Shown here piece after piece: positions 18,675 through 26,379 of a stretch of DNA of 36,989 nt; position 1 is the stretch's first letter; each line of letters begins with the position of its first letter. Below the pieces are notes generated by a model. The model did no database searches, was not told the origin of the DNA, and was given only the letters and a program-made list of their open reading frames with translations. Position numbers and translations under genes: made by a program. Origin of the DNA: Bacteroidota bacterium (GTDB taxonomy: Bacteria > Bacteroidota > Bacteroidia > Chitinophagales > Chitinophagaceae). The stretch is from contig JAFDYH010000195.1 in the NCBI GenBank assembly GCA_018267535.1, positions 1 to 36,989 on the forward strand, in the 5' to 3' direction.

Positions 18675-19973
18675 TTAGTCGACAACAGAAACGATCGTTT
18701 CATCAACCGGTTTGTCAAAAAAATAAATAACTGCACCAATAGCCAGGATGCCAATCCCAATCAGGCTTTCTACCGGCCGGTCAATCAGCGTAAAAATCAA
18801 TACCCATGCATTAAAGAGAAGAAAAATGATTTGTAATACTGGCCTGAGAGGGCTTTTAAAGGTTTCTTTTTTCCGGTCTTTTATGAATAAACTGGTGGCT
18901 ACCGTTAATGAAGCCATTAGCTGTAACACAAACCCGGCATACAGTAACACTTTTTCAAATGAACCGGTCAGGGTTAACAAGATGCTGATCACTACGTGCA
19001 GCCAAACTGCAGCAACCGGTATGCCGTGAATATTCTTCTTCGCAAGAGGTTGCCAGAGTTTATTTTCTTTTGCCATAGCCCAGGTAACCCTTGGCCCCAC
19101 CCATAAATAGGAACTAACGGTGGCGACTAACTGAATCGCAATAAATATGCTTACCCATTTACCGCCCGATTCTCCCAGCAGATGAGTAAATGAAATAAAT
19201 GTCACCTCTTCTTTTCCCTGCAACTCGTTAATTGAAGCGTTTTTTAACAATACGAATTGAAAAAGAATGTAGGCAATAGAAACAAACAATGTGCTTCCTA
19301 CTAAAGCCCTTGGTAAATTTTTTGCCGGATAATCTATTTCATCGGCTACATAGGCAGCCGCATTCCAACCGGTATAGGCAAAACTTACATAGATCATGGA
19401 TACCGCAAATCCGGGCTTGAATATTTCTTGCTGCCAGCTGTTACTGAAATTGAAAGCATTGTTCACATTATTGGGAAGTATAAGCCCCAATGTAATCAGG
19501 CAAACAATAAACAGGATTTTTATAACAGTTGTACTATTTTGAAAACGGCTGCTGTGCCGGATAGTAAAGCTGTGCATTAAGCCGATGATAATAATGACGC
19601 CGACCGCCAGCCAAACATTATCCCGGAGGCCGAATGGGGCGAGATATTTTGTAAAGGCCATTGCTGCTAAAGCAACAGGGGCAGAGAATCCGACTGTTAA
19701 ACCTGCCCATGCAGATAAATAACCCAGTAATGGATGAAAAATACGGGAGAGATAAATATAATCACCACCTGATTCTTTAAAATGAGTGCCCAGTTCAGCG
19801 TAGGCAAATGCGCCAAATAAAGAAAGTAATCCGCCAATCAACCACAATAATAAGATAGCCCAGGTGTTTTGCACAGAATTTAATTGAAAACCGACACTGG
19901 TAAATACGCCGGTGCCAATCATGTTGGCGATAACAATTGCGGAAGCAGTAGAGATGCCGATTTTCTTTTTCAA
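18675..19973 (-). CDS. APC-superfamily amino acid permease
   Basis: A 432-residue integral membrane transporter with about 12 hydrophobic segments. The first helix carries the APC signature IGTGVFTSVGF, followed by the FGAFAYAELGTHFKESGGDYIYL segment typical of amino-acid/polyamine permeases. The frame begins with TTG at 19973 (KKKIGISTASAIVIANMIG), the only start that keeps the whole first helix; no ATG, GTG or TTG lies in frame just upstream, and the next Met is residue 18, inside helix 1. It is monocistronic, 98 bases upstream (in sequence) of the Gfo/Idh start. Substrate specificity cannot be read. Confidence 0.9.
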   Translation of the reverse strand: MKKKIGISTASAIVIANMIGTGVFTSVGFQLNSVQNTWAILLLWLIGGLLSLFGAFAYAELGTHFKESGGDYIYLSRIFHPLLGYLSAWAGLTVGFSAPVALAAMAFTKYLAPFGLRDNVWLAVGVIIIIGLMHSFTIRHSSRFQNSTTVIKILFIVCLITLGLILPNNVNNAFNFSNSWQQEIFKPGFAVSMIYVSFAYTGWNAAAYVADEIDYPAKNLPRALVGSTLFVSIAYILFQFVLLKNASINELQGKEEVTFISFTHLLGESGGKWVSIFIAIQLVATVSSYLWVGPRVTWAMAKENKLWQPLAKKNIHGIPVAAVWLHVVISILLTLTGSFEKVLLYAGFVLQLMASLTVATSLFIKDRKKETFKSPLRPVLQIIFLLFNAWVLIFTLIDRPVESLIGIGILAIGAVIYFFDKPVDETIVSVVD

Positions 19974-20189
19974 ATCCGTTAGTCTGTGCCGACAAAATAC
20001 AAAGAATATGCGGATTCGGCTTTAAGCATTGTCCCTTATCAATGAGAATTATTCAATTTGGCATATTGCAGAGGAGCATTTTTTTGGTATTAGGATTACA
20101 TAAATAGAACAGGACCCGTTGTCTGAAAGAATCTCTATTTTGAAACTTTTATAGCATTTATTTTCGCTTTTCCCCTTTAAAGTTTAGGA

Positions 20190-21152
20190 TTATTTGACAA
20201 TGGGGTCATTATTCAGCCAAACTACTTTCTGTTCAGATTTATGTTGCTTACCTATTATATCTCTGTAGAGTTCAGGTCTCCTTGCTTTAATATAACGGTA
20301 ACCACCAGCCTGTTTTAATTTTTCTGGAGTTAAAGTAGCAACCACAAAATCGTTATCCAATTTTCTGCATTCGGCAATAATATCTCCGAACGGATCGATA
20401 ATCATTGAGCAGCCATTTTTCAACTGATCATCGTCCATGCCGATAGGGTTGGAGAATACAGCGTAAATACCATTATCATATGCCCTTGCCGGCAGCCATT
20501 TCATCAGCCATTGTCTTCCTTTCAATCCGTCAAACTCAAGTCGTAGTGAAGTAGGATCATTCTCCCTGTTATGCCAGAGTTGCGGATCCACAAAGCCGGC
20601 GCCGGGCCGGGTAGAGGGTGTGCACATCGTGACGTGTGGCATGAAAATAATATCGGCACCCAGCAATTTGGTAGCCCTTACATTTTCAACAATATTATTA
20701 TCGTAGCAAATCAGGATGCCACACTTCCATCCATTCAAATCAAACACACAATAGCTATGGCCCGGTGTCAGATGGGGATTGATAAAGGGGTGTAATTTCC
20801 TGAATTTTCCTTTCAATCCACCTTTATCAACGCAGATGTAGGCTTTGAATAAATTATCATCACTGTCTTTTTCAAATAAGCCCGCCAAGATGGCAATATT
20901 GTTTTTGGCAGCAATTGCGATCAATGCTTCAACACTTTCTCCTGTGGGTATAAGTTCTGAGATATCCAGCATTTGTTCTTTCGAAAGATGCCTCGCGAAA
21001 GTATAGCCTGTAACGGAGCATTCATGAAATGCGATGGCTTGTGCGCCTTCATCAGCTGCTTTTTTTGATAGTTCGTCTATCACGGACAAATTGTATTTCT
21101 TATCGCCGCTTTTATTTTCAAATTGTGCAGTTGCTATTTTTATAGTGTCCAT
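20190..21152 (-). CDS. Nitrilase/carbon-nitrogen hydrolase family protein
   Basis: A 320-residue cytosolic C-N hydrolase. The catalytic triad is visible: E44 (AFHECSVTGY), K119 (GKFRKLHPF) and C149 (CGILICYDNN). Such enzymes hydrolyse nitriles, amides or N-carbamoyl compounds; the FxNPHLTPGH and MPHVTMCTPSTRPG stretches suggest an amidase-like rather than Nit/Fhit branch, but this is tentative. It starts 22 bases after the rhodanese stop on the same strand, so the two are likely cotranscribed from the promoter before the rhodanese gene. Confidence 0.9.
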   Translation of the reverse strand: MDTIKIATAQFENKSGDKKYNLSVIDELSKKAADEGAQAIAFHECSVTGYTFARHLSKEQMLDISELIPTGESVEALIAIAAKNNIAILAGLFEKDSDDNLFKAYICVDKGGLKGKFRKLHPFINPHLTPGHSYCVFDLNGWKCGILICYDNNIVENVRATKLLGADIIFMPHVTMCTPSTRPGAGFVDPQLWHNRENDPTSLRLEFDGLKGRQWLMKWLPARAYDNGIYAVFSNPIGMDDDQLKNGCSMIIDPFGDIIAECRKLDNDFVVATLTPEKLKQAGGYRYIKARRPELYRDIIGKQHKSEQKVVWLNNDPIVK

Positions 21153-21174
21153 AATTGGAAAGATATTCTTTAAA

Positions 21175-21729
21175 TTATTTAATGCAAGCCTTATCTTTCA
21201 TCACGCTCATGCCACCAGACATATTGATTACGTTGCGAAAGCCATGTTGTGTTAGTATATAACTTGCCCTTGGGCTGCGATGACTGTGTGAACAATAAAC
21301 AATTATTTCTTTTTTCTTCAGGTGATTGATTTCTCCAATCCGGGTTTCTAATTCCTGCACCGGTATATTGATTGAATTTTTAAGAACACCAAAGTTTGGA
21401 TCCGCCTTCTCTTCGAACTCTTCTCTGGTGCGCACGTCCAGCAATATTGTATTGGAGTGGCTGCTGATGTAGTTACAAATATCAGCAGGACTTATTTCTT
21501 TAAACCTAATGGTGGCTTTTTTTACCAGCGGCATCTGGCAATGGGGGCATTTGCCAGTTTGTGTAAAAGAACTATTATCACATTCATTACCGCAGGGCAG
21601 GCATTGATATGCGCCCTTCCCTTTTGCAACGCTTACACGCTCTGCCTGTGAGAAGGAATTATCAGAAGCAATTAAAAAAGAAAAAATACTGAATATAAGT
21701 TTGAGAACAGCAACTAATGTGATTTTCAT
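21175..21729 (-). CDS. Secreted rhodanese-like protein with N-terminal Cys-rich (zinc-ribbon/heavy-metal-binding-like) segment
   Basis: A 184-residue exported protein. A signal peptide (about 1-28) is followed by a Cys-rich stretch with CLPC at 43-46 and CPHC at 61-64, as in heavy-metal-binding domains of efflux proteins. A rhodanese domain occupies about 76-180 (ILLDVRTREEFE, INIPVQEL, VYCSHSHRSPRASYIL, GFRNVINMSGGM). The catalytic Cys146 is intact. Rhodaneses move sulfane sulfur, for example from thiosulfate to cyanide or a protein thiol. The periplasmic location and metal-binding segment suggest sulfur or metal handling at the envelope. It is the first gene of a pair with the nitrilase. 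Confidence 0.92.
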   Translation of the reverse strand: MKITLVAVLKLIFSIFSFLIASDNSFSQAERVSVAKGKGAYQCLPCGNECDNSSFTQTGKCPHCQMPLVKKATIRFKEISPADICNYISSHSNTILLDVRTREEFEEKADPNFGVLKNSINIPVQELETRIGEINHLKKKEIIVYCSHSHRSPRASYILTQHGFRNVINMSGGMSVMKDKACIK

Positions 21730-21758
21730 TTCAGGAGATCTTAATAGCGATTGATTTC

Positions 21759-21766
21759 CAAATTTA
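21759..21766 (-). promoter_or_regulatory. Candidate -7 promoter element for the rhodanese-nitrilase pair
   Basis: On the minus strand the sequence is TAAATTTG, a full match to the Bacteroidota -7 consensus TAnnTTTG, about 30 bases before the rhodanese ATG. The upstream -33 element (TTTG) is poor: ATTG lies 16 bases further up. Assigned on motif and position only. Confidence 0.4.
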
Positions 21767-21836
21767 GCTGATTTAAATCATGCAATATGGTGGTAAAAAG
21801 TAGAACAGGAAATTTTACTTGTACGGCAATATGCCC

Positions 21837-22721
21837 TTACCGGCGCCAGTAGGGTTTTATAAAATTGCCTTTCCTTTTGCCCATCCGTAAAAATATAATT
21901 GATAATACCAGGCAAAGTGTTGCGGCTTGTATTGAATTGCCTGGCCCGTTCAGGCCGCCGGTGAATATTTCCGGCCCTGTTATTTTGCTTGTGAATAAAC
22001 TTTCTTCGACTGAAATGCCTGGATTGATGCCGCCAAATATGGAAGGTTCGGCAAAATCCCAGGCGAAATGAAAAAAGATAGGCAGCCATAAACTTTTGCT
22101 GAATATATAAAGTGATGAAAGAAATATACCCGCCTGTATGGTTGTCGCCAGTACAGAAAGGGTAGTTGCGTGTTCCCCACTTGTATGAACAATTAAAAAA
22201 AGTAAAGCCAAAAACATAATGGCGATAGAAGTTCCAAGATATTCCTCAACTACTCTGAAGAGTATGCCCCGTAAAATTATCTCCATAACAAACCCTGCTA
22301 CTAAGGCGCTTATCAATCCGGGGATAAGAAAAGAGAGAGGATTAGTTTTTGTAATTGAATAATTGTGTGTCCAATAGAGCAAAAGGATTACCAGGGATTG
22401 AGTACCTGTTCCGATAGTGCATCCCCAAAAAGTATTTGTTAAAAAATTGCCTGTGCTGAGTTCGGATATTTTTCTTTTTTCAAGAGTTCTGAATAAAAGA
22501 ATATAAGTAAATATTGCAAGAACTATTTGAAGAGACCCTATAACTACATTCTTCCAGTTTTGCGACAAGCTTGTTTTATTAATAATATTATTTCTTAGCA
22601 ATTCACCTGAAAAAACGACAATTATTATTAGGGAAATACCAATGATAATTTTTGTGAAAGGAGAATATAGGATTTTCTTAAAAATCATTCTTGTTGGTTT
22701 CTCCATAAAGATTGCGGGCAC
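21837..22721 (-). CDS. CPBP-family intramembrane protease-like membrane protein with altered first motif
   Basis: A 294-residue polytopic protein resembling the CPBP/Abi (Rce1-like) intramembrane glutamic protease family. Three family signatures are recognisable: M146-E-I-I-L-R151 at the EExxxR position, F175-L-I-V-H179 (FxxxH), and HFAWD near the C-terminus. In the first motif the leading glutamate is replaced by Met; the DNA reads ATG GAG at 22286-22281. If that Glu is the catalytic one, as described for Rce1 enzymes, activity may be lost. In-frame ATGs at 22706 and 22688 are alternative starts, and the latter begins just before the first hydrophobic segment. It lies between BNR and rhodanese genes on the same strand with gaps over 100 bases. 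Confidence 0.8.
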   Translation of the reverse strand: MPAIFMEKPTRMIFKKILYSPFTKIIIGISLIIIVVFSGELLRNNIINKTSLSQNWKNVVIGSLQIVLAIFTYILLFRTLEKRKISELSTGNFLTNTFWGCTIGTGTQSLVILLLYWTHNYSITKTNPLSFLIPGLISALVAGFVMEIILRGILFRVVEEYLGTSIAIMFLALLFLIVHTSGEHATTLSVLATTIQAGIFLSSLYIFSKSLWLPIFFHFAWDFAEPSIFGGINPGISVEESLFTSKITGPEIFTGGLNGPGNSIQAATLCLVLSIIFLRMGKRKGNFIKPYWRR

Positions 22722-22863
22722 ATTTTGTTTGCATTTTTGAATAATTTAATTCAACCCCGGTGGCTTTTTTATCGTTTATTTTAATGGAAAGAGTACCCGG
22801 AGTACTAATTTCTTTTTTATAAAGGGTAACGAATATGCTCAGTTATCAATATTTTATTGAATC

Positions 22864-23946
22864 CTAATTTGTGAATTGTACCGAGTAAATCATCGGGAGA
22901 TAGTTGCTCAGAACCTGCCAGCTTTCACCACGGTCAGGTGAAAAAAACAAATTGCCTGTTGTTGTACCAAATACTAAGGCATTACCAGATGAAGCTAATG
23001 CATGCCGGTAAACAATATCGAAACAATTTTCCTGCGGCAAGCCTTTCCTTAATTCCTTCCAGGTTTTGCCACCGTCATCTGTACGGCAAATACAAAGAGC
23101 ACCTTTTATTGCTGTTCTGGTCATATCGCTGTTTGCAGGCGCTACCCATGCTTGTTCAGCATCATCATCTGCAACAGCTATTGCGAAACCAAATTTTGCC
23201 GGTCCTTCCGGCTGCCCTATATCTACCCAGTTTTTTGCCCCATCAGTTGAACGAAATATTCCGCAGTGATTTTGTTGCCACAGAATTTCAGGATCAGAAG
23301 GGGCTGCTACTAATATATGAGGATCATAACCAGTTTCTGCATTCGGATCAGGAAGAAAATCAGCATGCATTCCTTTATTTCTAATTATCCATGTTTTACC
23401 GGCATCTATAGTTTCAAATACACCTGCACAACTTATTCCTATATGGATACGGTTTTCATCGCGGGGATCAACAACGATAGAATGGATGCCGGGCTGATCT
23501 CTTCCGCCGCCAAACCAACCTTCTTTCCGGGTGGGATGATTCCATAATGATTCGACGAGATGAAAATTATTCCCTTCGTCCTCGCTTAAAAACAATCCAC
23601 CCGGATCTGTGCCAATCCATAAGCGGGAAAGAAAGTTTTTGCCCCCATTAGCCATGGACCATATATACCGTGTCGTGGCCGGTATGCCTTCTTTTATTTC
23701 TTTTCCTTCAGGGTATGCTGGCGCCTTTATTTCTTCCCATGTCAGGCCCCTATCTTTCGAGCGGTGAAGTTTAACTCCCCAATGTCCATGGTCCAGGCAG
23801 GCCCACCATGTACCAGATCTTTCATCAGCATAAGCAATGGAAACAGGTTGGCCCTCAAATGAAAGATTTTCTACCTGCCAGCGGTTGTTTGAAAAATGAT
23901 AAGCTATAAATCCTTTCCGCGTGCCAAGCAATACTGTTGGTTTCAT
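22864..23946 (-). CDS. Cytoplasmic BNR/Asp-box beta-propeller (sialidase-like fold, WD40/YVTN/BNR-like)
   Basis: A 360-residue beta-propeller with no signal peptide. Six Asp-box repeats of the S/T-x-D-x-G-x-T-W type start near residues 63, 121, 179, 233, 289 and 336 (SKDRGLTW, SEDEGNNF, TIDAGKTW, STDGAKNW, TDDGGKTW, SPDRGESW), predicting six blades. I see no complete sialidase active site (no RIP/arginine triad), so hydrolase names often given to this family are doubtful. The start MKPTVLLGTRKGFIAY matches a stand-alone family. It begins 54 bases after the MoaD/ThiS-like gene on the same strand, so both are probably in one transcript. Function unknown. Confidence 0.88.
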   Translation of the reverse strand: MKPTVLLGTRKGFIAYHFSNNRWQVENLSFEGQPVSIAYADERSGTWWACLDHGHWGVKLHRSKDRGLTWEEIKAPAYPEGKEIKEGIPATTRYIWSMANGGKNFLSRLWIGTDPGGLFLSEDEGNNFHLVESLWNHPTRKEGWFGGGRDQPGIHSIVVDPRDENRIHIGISCAGVFETIDAGKTWIIRNKGMHADFLPDPNAETGYDPHILVAAPSDPEILWQQNHCGIFRSTDGAKNWVDIGQPEGPAKFGFAIAVADDDAEQAWVAPANSDMTRTAIKGALCICRTDDGGKTWKELRKGLPQENCFDIVYRHALASSGNALVFGTTTGNLFFSPDRGESWQVLSNYLPMIYSVQFTN

Positions 23947-24000
23947 AACCCTGAATTTTATACTGGTAAAAGATTGTATACTACGGTTGCGCTGCTGTTT

Positions 24001-24273
24001 TCATCCTCCCGATAATGCCTGCATTATATAAATTTCACTATCCTTATTAAATGGATCACTCAAAGTGGTACGGTCATTAATCAATTTACCGTCAATAAAT
24101 ATATTCACATGTTTTCGTAAAATGCCCTGGTCGTCTACTATATAACTTCGTATGCCGGGATATTCTTTTTCCAACTCCTCCAATACTTCCTGTAGGGTTT
24201 CACTTTTTGCAGAAGTATCTTTAAGTGTTTTGAAAAATCTTCTCAACGCATATGTAAATTTCACGGTTGGCAT
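24001..24273 (-). CDS. MoaD/ThiS-family ubiquitin-fold protein with C-terminal Gly-Gly
   Basis: A 90-residue beta-grasp protein. Features are the N-terminal strand VKFTYALRRFF, a helix with LEELEKEYPGI, the HVNIFIDGKLIN strand, and the C-terminus IYIMQALSGG, ending exactly in the Gly89-Gly90 that is adenylated and thiocarboxylated in sulfur carriers. MoaD and ThiS donate sulfur for molybdopterin or thiazole synthesis, and archaeal SAMPs are conjugated to proteins. No moaE, moeB, thiF or thiG gene is present here, so the classical pathways are not supported by context. Its immediate partner is the BNR propeller. Confidence 0.9.
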   Translation of the reverse strand: MPTVKFTYALRRFFKTLKDTSAKSETLQEVLEELEKEYPGIRSYIVDDQGILRKHVNIFIDGKLINDRTTLSDPFNKDSEIYIMQALSGG

Positions 24274-24286
24274 TCTTATAAAGTTA

Positions 24287-24294
24287 CAAACTTA
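24287..24294 (-). promoter_or_regulatory. Candidate -7 promoter element for the MoaD-BNR pair
   Basis: The minus strand reads TAAGTTTG, a full TAnnTTTG match, only 13 bases before the ATG at 24273. The predicted transcript would have a leader of about 5-10 bases. No good TTTG -33 element is found at 19-21 bases, so confidence is limited. Confidence 0.35.
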
Positions 24295-24551
24295 GCACAC
24301 CCCTGCAATTTTTTTAGTTGTAAATGTCTTCTTGTAATAGAGCCATGTTTGTTATTTCTTTTCAGTCAGGATTTTGCTTCGGTTAAAATTCTTTTGAAAG
24401 GATAAAATGCAGGTGCTGTACTAAAATTCATCTGAAGGGCGATTGGGGCGGAGACTATCATCAAGTCTTCTGCTAACCTGTTAAACAACTCTTTTATGTC
24501 CTGCGACGGCAGGTTGGCCTATTATTGGGTCTTTGTGGTTTCAAGGAATTA

Positions 24552-25238
24552 TCAATGGAGGCTTGTTAAAGTCCTTATTCCATTATCATAGGTGATCAGT
24601 TTTGTGTTATCATCCTGGTAATAAGCCACAGGGTATTCGGAAGGGGGTACACTGTTTTTTGTAGTTACCCGCCATGCTTTTACAAGAACTTCTTTCGTAT
24701 TTCCGCTTCCGGCATTCAGGTTGTAATAGCCCAATTCAGCTTTAAGGCATGTGTCTTTAAATTGATCCCCTTTGTGATCAAACTGCTCAATATCCCTGAT
24801 AAAAAAATCTCTTAATTGATCAAGTGTTAGTTGGGGTGATGTGTTCAGCGAAGTTCCTTTTGTTGCGTCCCCTCCTGTAAAATTGAGTATATTATCGATG
24901 AAATTGAAAACCATATCGCCGGTAAATATCCTTACACCGTTTGTATACTGATCTACCCTGACTGTTTTGTTGTCTTTTTTAGTAAAAGGAGGATAAAGGG
25001 TCTGTAAAGTATCGTGTAGATAATTGAAATACCGGTAATGCCTGTTATCGATACCATTATCGCTAAATAATTTATCTATTATGACCTTATCCGGGTTGCT
25101 GACGCTATGAGCGCTTACAGGAATTATAACTTGTTCAATACATCCATCTTGTTCTTTTGCAGAGCCCTGAATTTCCGCTTTGCTACAGGAGAAAAGGATA
25201 AACAGGAGAAAAAAACCGGATAGATGACCGACTTTCAT
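24552..25238 (-). CDS. Lipoprotein of unknown function
   Basis: A 228-residue predicted lipoprotein that I do not recognise. The frame extends to an ATG at 25286, but the ATG at 25238 starts directly on a lipoprotein signal (MKVGHLSGFFLLFILFSC, lipid Cys18) and is preferred. The mature part has no known motif. It contains two adjacent strand-rich segments (TVRVDQYTNGVRIFTGDMVFNF) and a PQLTLDQLRDFF helix, ending VAYYQDDNTKLITYDNGIRTL. Those features recall the small beta-rich PepSY/FTP-like lipoproteins, but that is only a resemblance. It is monocistronic. The 278 bases between it and the MoaD-like gene hold only a CCTGC/GCAGG hairpin (24500-24513). Confidence 0.75.
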   Translation of the reverse strand: MKVGHLSGFFLLFILFSCSKAEIQGSAKEQDGCIEQVIIPVSAHSVSNPDKVIIDKLFSDNGIDNRHYRYFNYLHDTLQTLYPPFTKKDNKTVRVDQYTNGVRIFTGDMVFNFIDNILNFTGGDATKGTSLNTSPQLTLDQLRDFFIRDIEQFDHKGDQFKDTCLKAELGYYNLNAGSGNTKEVLVKAWRVTTKNSVPPSEYPVAYYQDDNTKLITYDNGIRTLTSLH

Positions 25239-25520
25239 ATAAGAAAAATTTACAGCCTGACAAACAGAATACATCAGTCGTTGCATGATCCGATAAGATT
25301 ATCTGCAAAACATATATACGAAAACTTTACTCTTAATTTTTTTAAAAAACTTTACGTGTTTTAAAAAAAACCGCTTTTCTTTATGTAACTTACAGTTACC
25401 CTCAATTAGATACTATACGATTCGCTTTTTTCTACACTATTCATTCCAACTGATTGTCTGCTGAGAAATTTTAACCGGAAGTTTATTTTCTGTAGTACCA
25501 TTTAATTCAAACCAGTTTTT

Positions 25521-25730
25521 ATGAATAATGCATTGAAACAAAATTCGGTTAACGAAAACGAATTGCTGCATCAGGCTGCGGTTGTTATCCCGATAGGCGA
25601 AGCCACATTAAAGCACAGTCATAAAAAGACCGTAAAACAGGTTAAGGAAACTAATAAAAAAGCCCCTGCAGCGTTATTTCCCGGATTTACATCTCCGGTA
25701 TTCAAGCCAAGAAAGCATGATTTATTCTGA
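25521..25730 (+). CDS. Small hypothetical protein (69 residues)
   Basis: An isolated ATG-started frame coding for a basic, polar protein without signal peptide or membrane segment. It is rich in Lys and His (KHSHKKTVKQVKETNKK) and ends PGFTSPVFKPRKHDLF. No family is recognised. It lies between a divergent lipoprotein gene and the remnant of a GNAT gene, so decay is common in this stretch; no clear TAnnTTTG promoter is seen upstream. It may be a real small gene or a chance frame. Confidence 0.4.
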   Translation: MNNALKQNSVNENELLHQAAVVIPIGEATLKHSHKKTVKQVKETNKKAPAALFPGFTSPVFKPRKHDLF

Positions 25731-25754
25731 TAAGAGTACCGGTAAATTGACAAC

Positions 25755-26149
25755 TTATTTTATTCTTTTTTCAAAACAAATACTGTTTTCGGAATTGATA
25801 TACTTCCCAAATTTTGGAGTGACCCAGTAATTATGTTTCCGGTAAAAAGAAACGGCTTCTGGTTGATTCATTCCTGTTTCTAATACACATTTATTACAAT
25901 TCAGGCCCACACCGCCCAGTTTTCTGGTTCTTTTAAAATTTCAGACGCAATTCCGCTTCTCCTGTTTTCCGGCTTCACATACATTCTCTTTAGTTCTACA
26001 GCATCATTCGAATGTTCACGTATTGCACCGCAGCCAACAGGTATTTTGCTTTTATAGGCGATGACTACATAATGGATGTTTTCAATTTTGTTCAACGCGG
26101 CATAAAATTCATGTTCAGCCCCATAATTAGCATTCCTGTCTCCTTGCTA
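25755..26149 (-). pseudogene. Frameshifted GNAT-family N-acetyltransferase remnant
   Basis: On the minus strand, one frame (26149 down to 25901) encodes the acetyl-CoA-binding core: YVVIAYKSKIPVGCGAIREH, then VELKRMYVKPENRRSGIAS and LKEPENWAVW, ended by a TGA at 25901. The rest of the domain is intact in the next frame from about 25907 to a TAA at 25755: CVLETG, NQPEAVSFYRK, and ENSICFEKRIK at the end. Together they follow a standard GNAT domain, broken by a one-frame shift near 25907-25912. A TAG at 26147-26149 closes the upstream side before any good start, so the N-terminus is also lost or degraded. Intact relatives are about 150 residues. Confidence 0.85.
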
Positions 26150-26337
26150 TTGCGTAAGCATTCAAATAAAACAGCTTCATCCACCCTGCCGGTGGCACTG
26201 GTTATAAGTACCTGGGATCTCTCATATAGGATTGATTTATTAAAATAAAGGTCGGCAGAAATTTCAAAAATGGCCCTGGTTTAAAACCGCGTTTCTATAG
26301 AATCGTAAAAGGCCCGATAAAACCACCTTTCTGATCT

Positions 26338-26368
26338 TTTAATAGTTTAATAACTTTAAACTATTAAA
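26338..26368. repeat. Perfect 13-bp inverted repeat before the membrane-protein gene
   Basis: TTTAATAGTTTAA (26338-26350) and its exact complement TTAAACTATTAAA (26356-26368) are separated by five bases. The right arm ends 11 bases before the ATG at 26380. It could be a dimeric-repressor operator or an mRNA hairpin near the ribosome-binding site. It has no T-run, so it is not a typical terminator. Confidence 0.75.
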
Positions 26369-26379
26369 CCAAATCGATT

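Noticed and set aside
22938-23384. 148-residue plus-strand open frame
   Set aside because: It is antisense to the BNR propeller with its regular Asp boxes; low-complexity translation.
26012-26248. 78-residue plus-strand open frame
   Set aside because: It overlaps the GNAT remnant, whose motifs explain the coding signal on the opposite strand.
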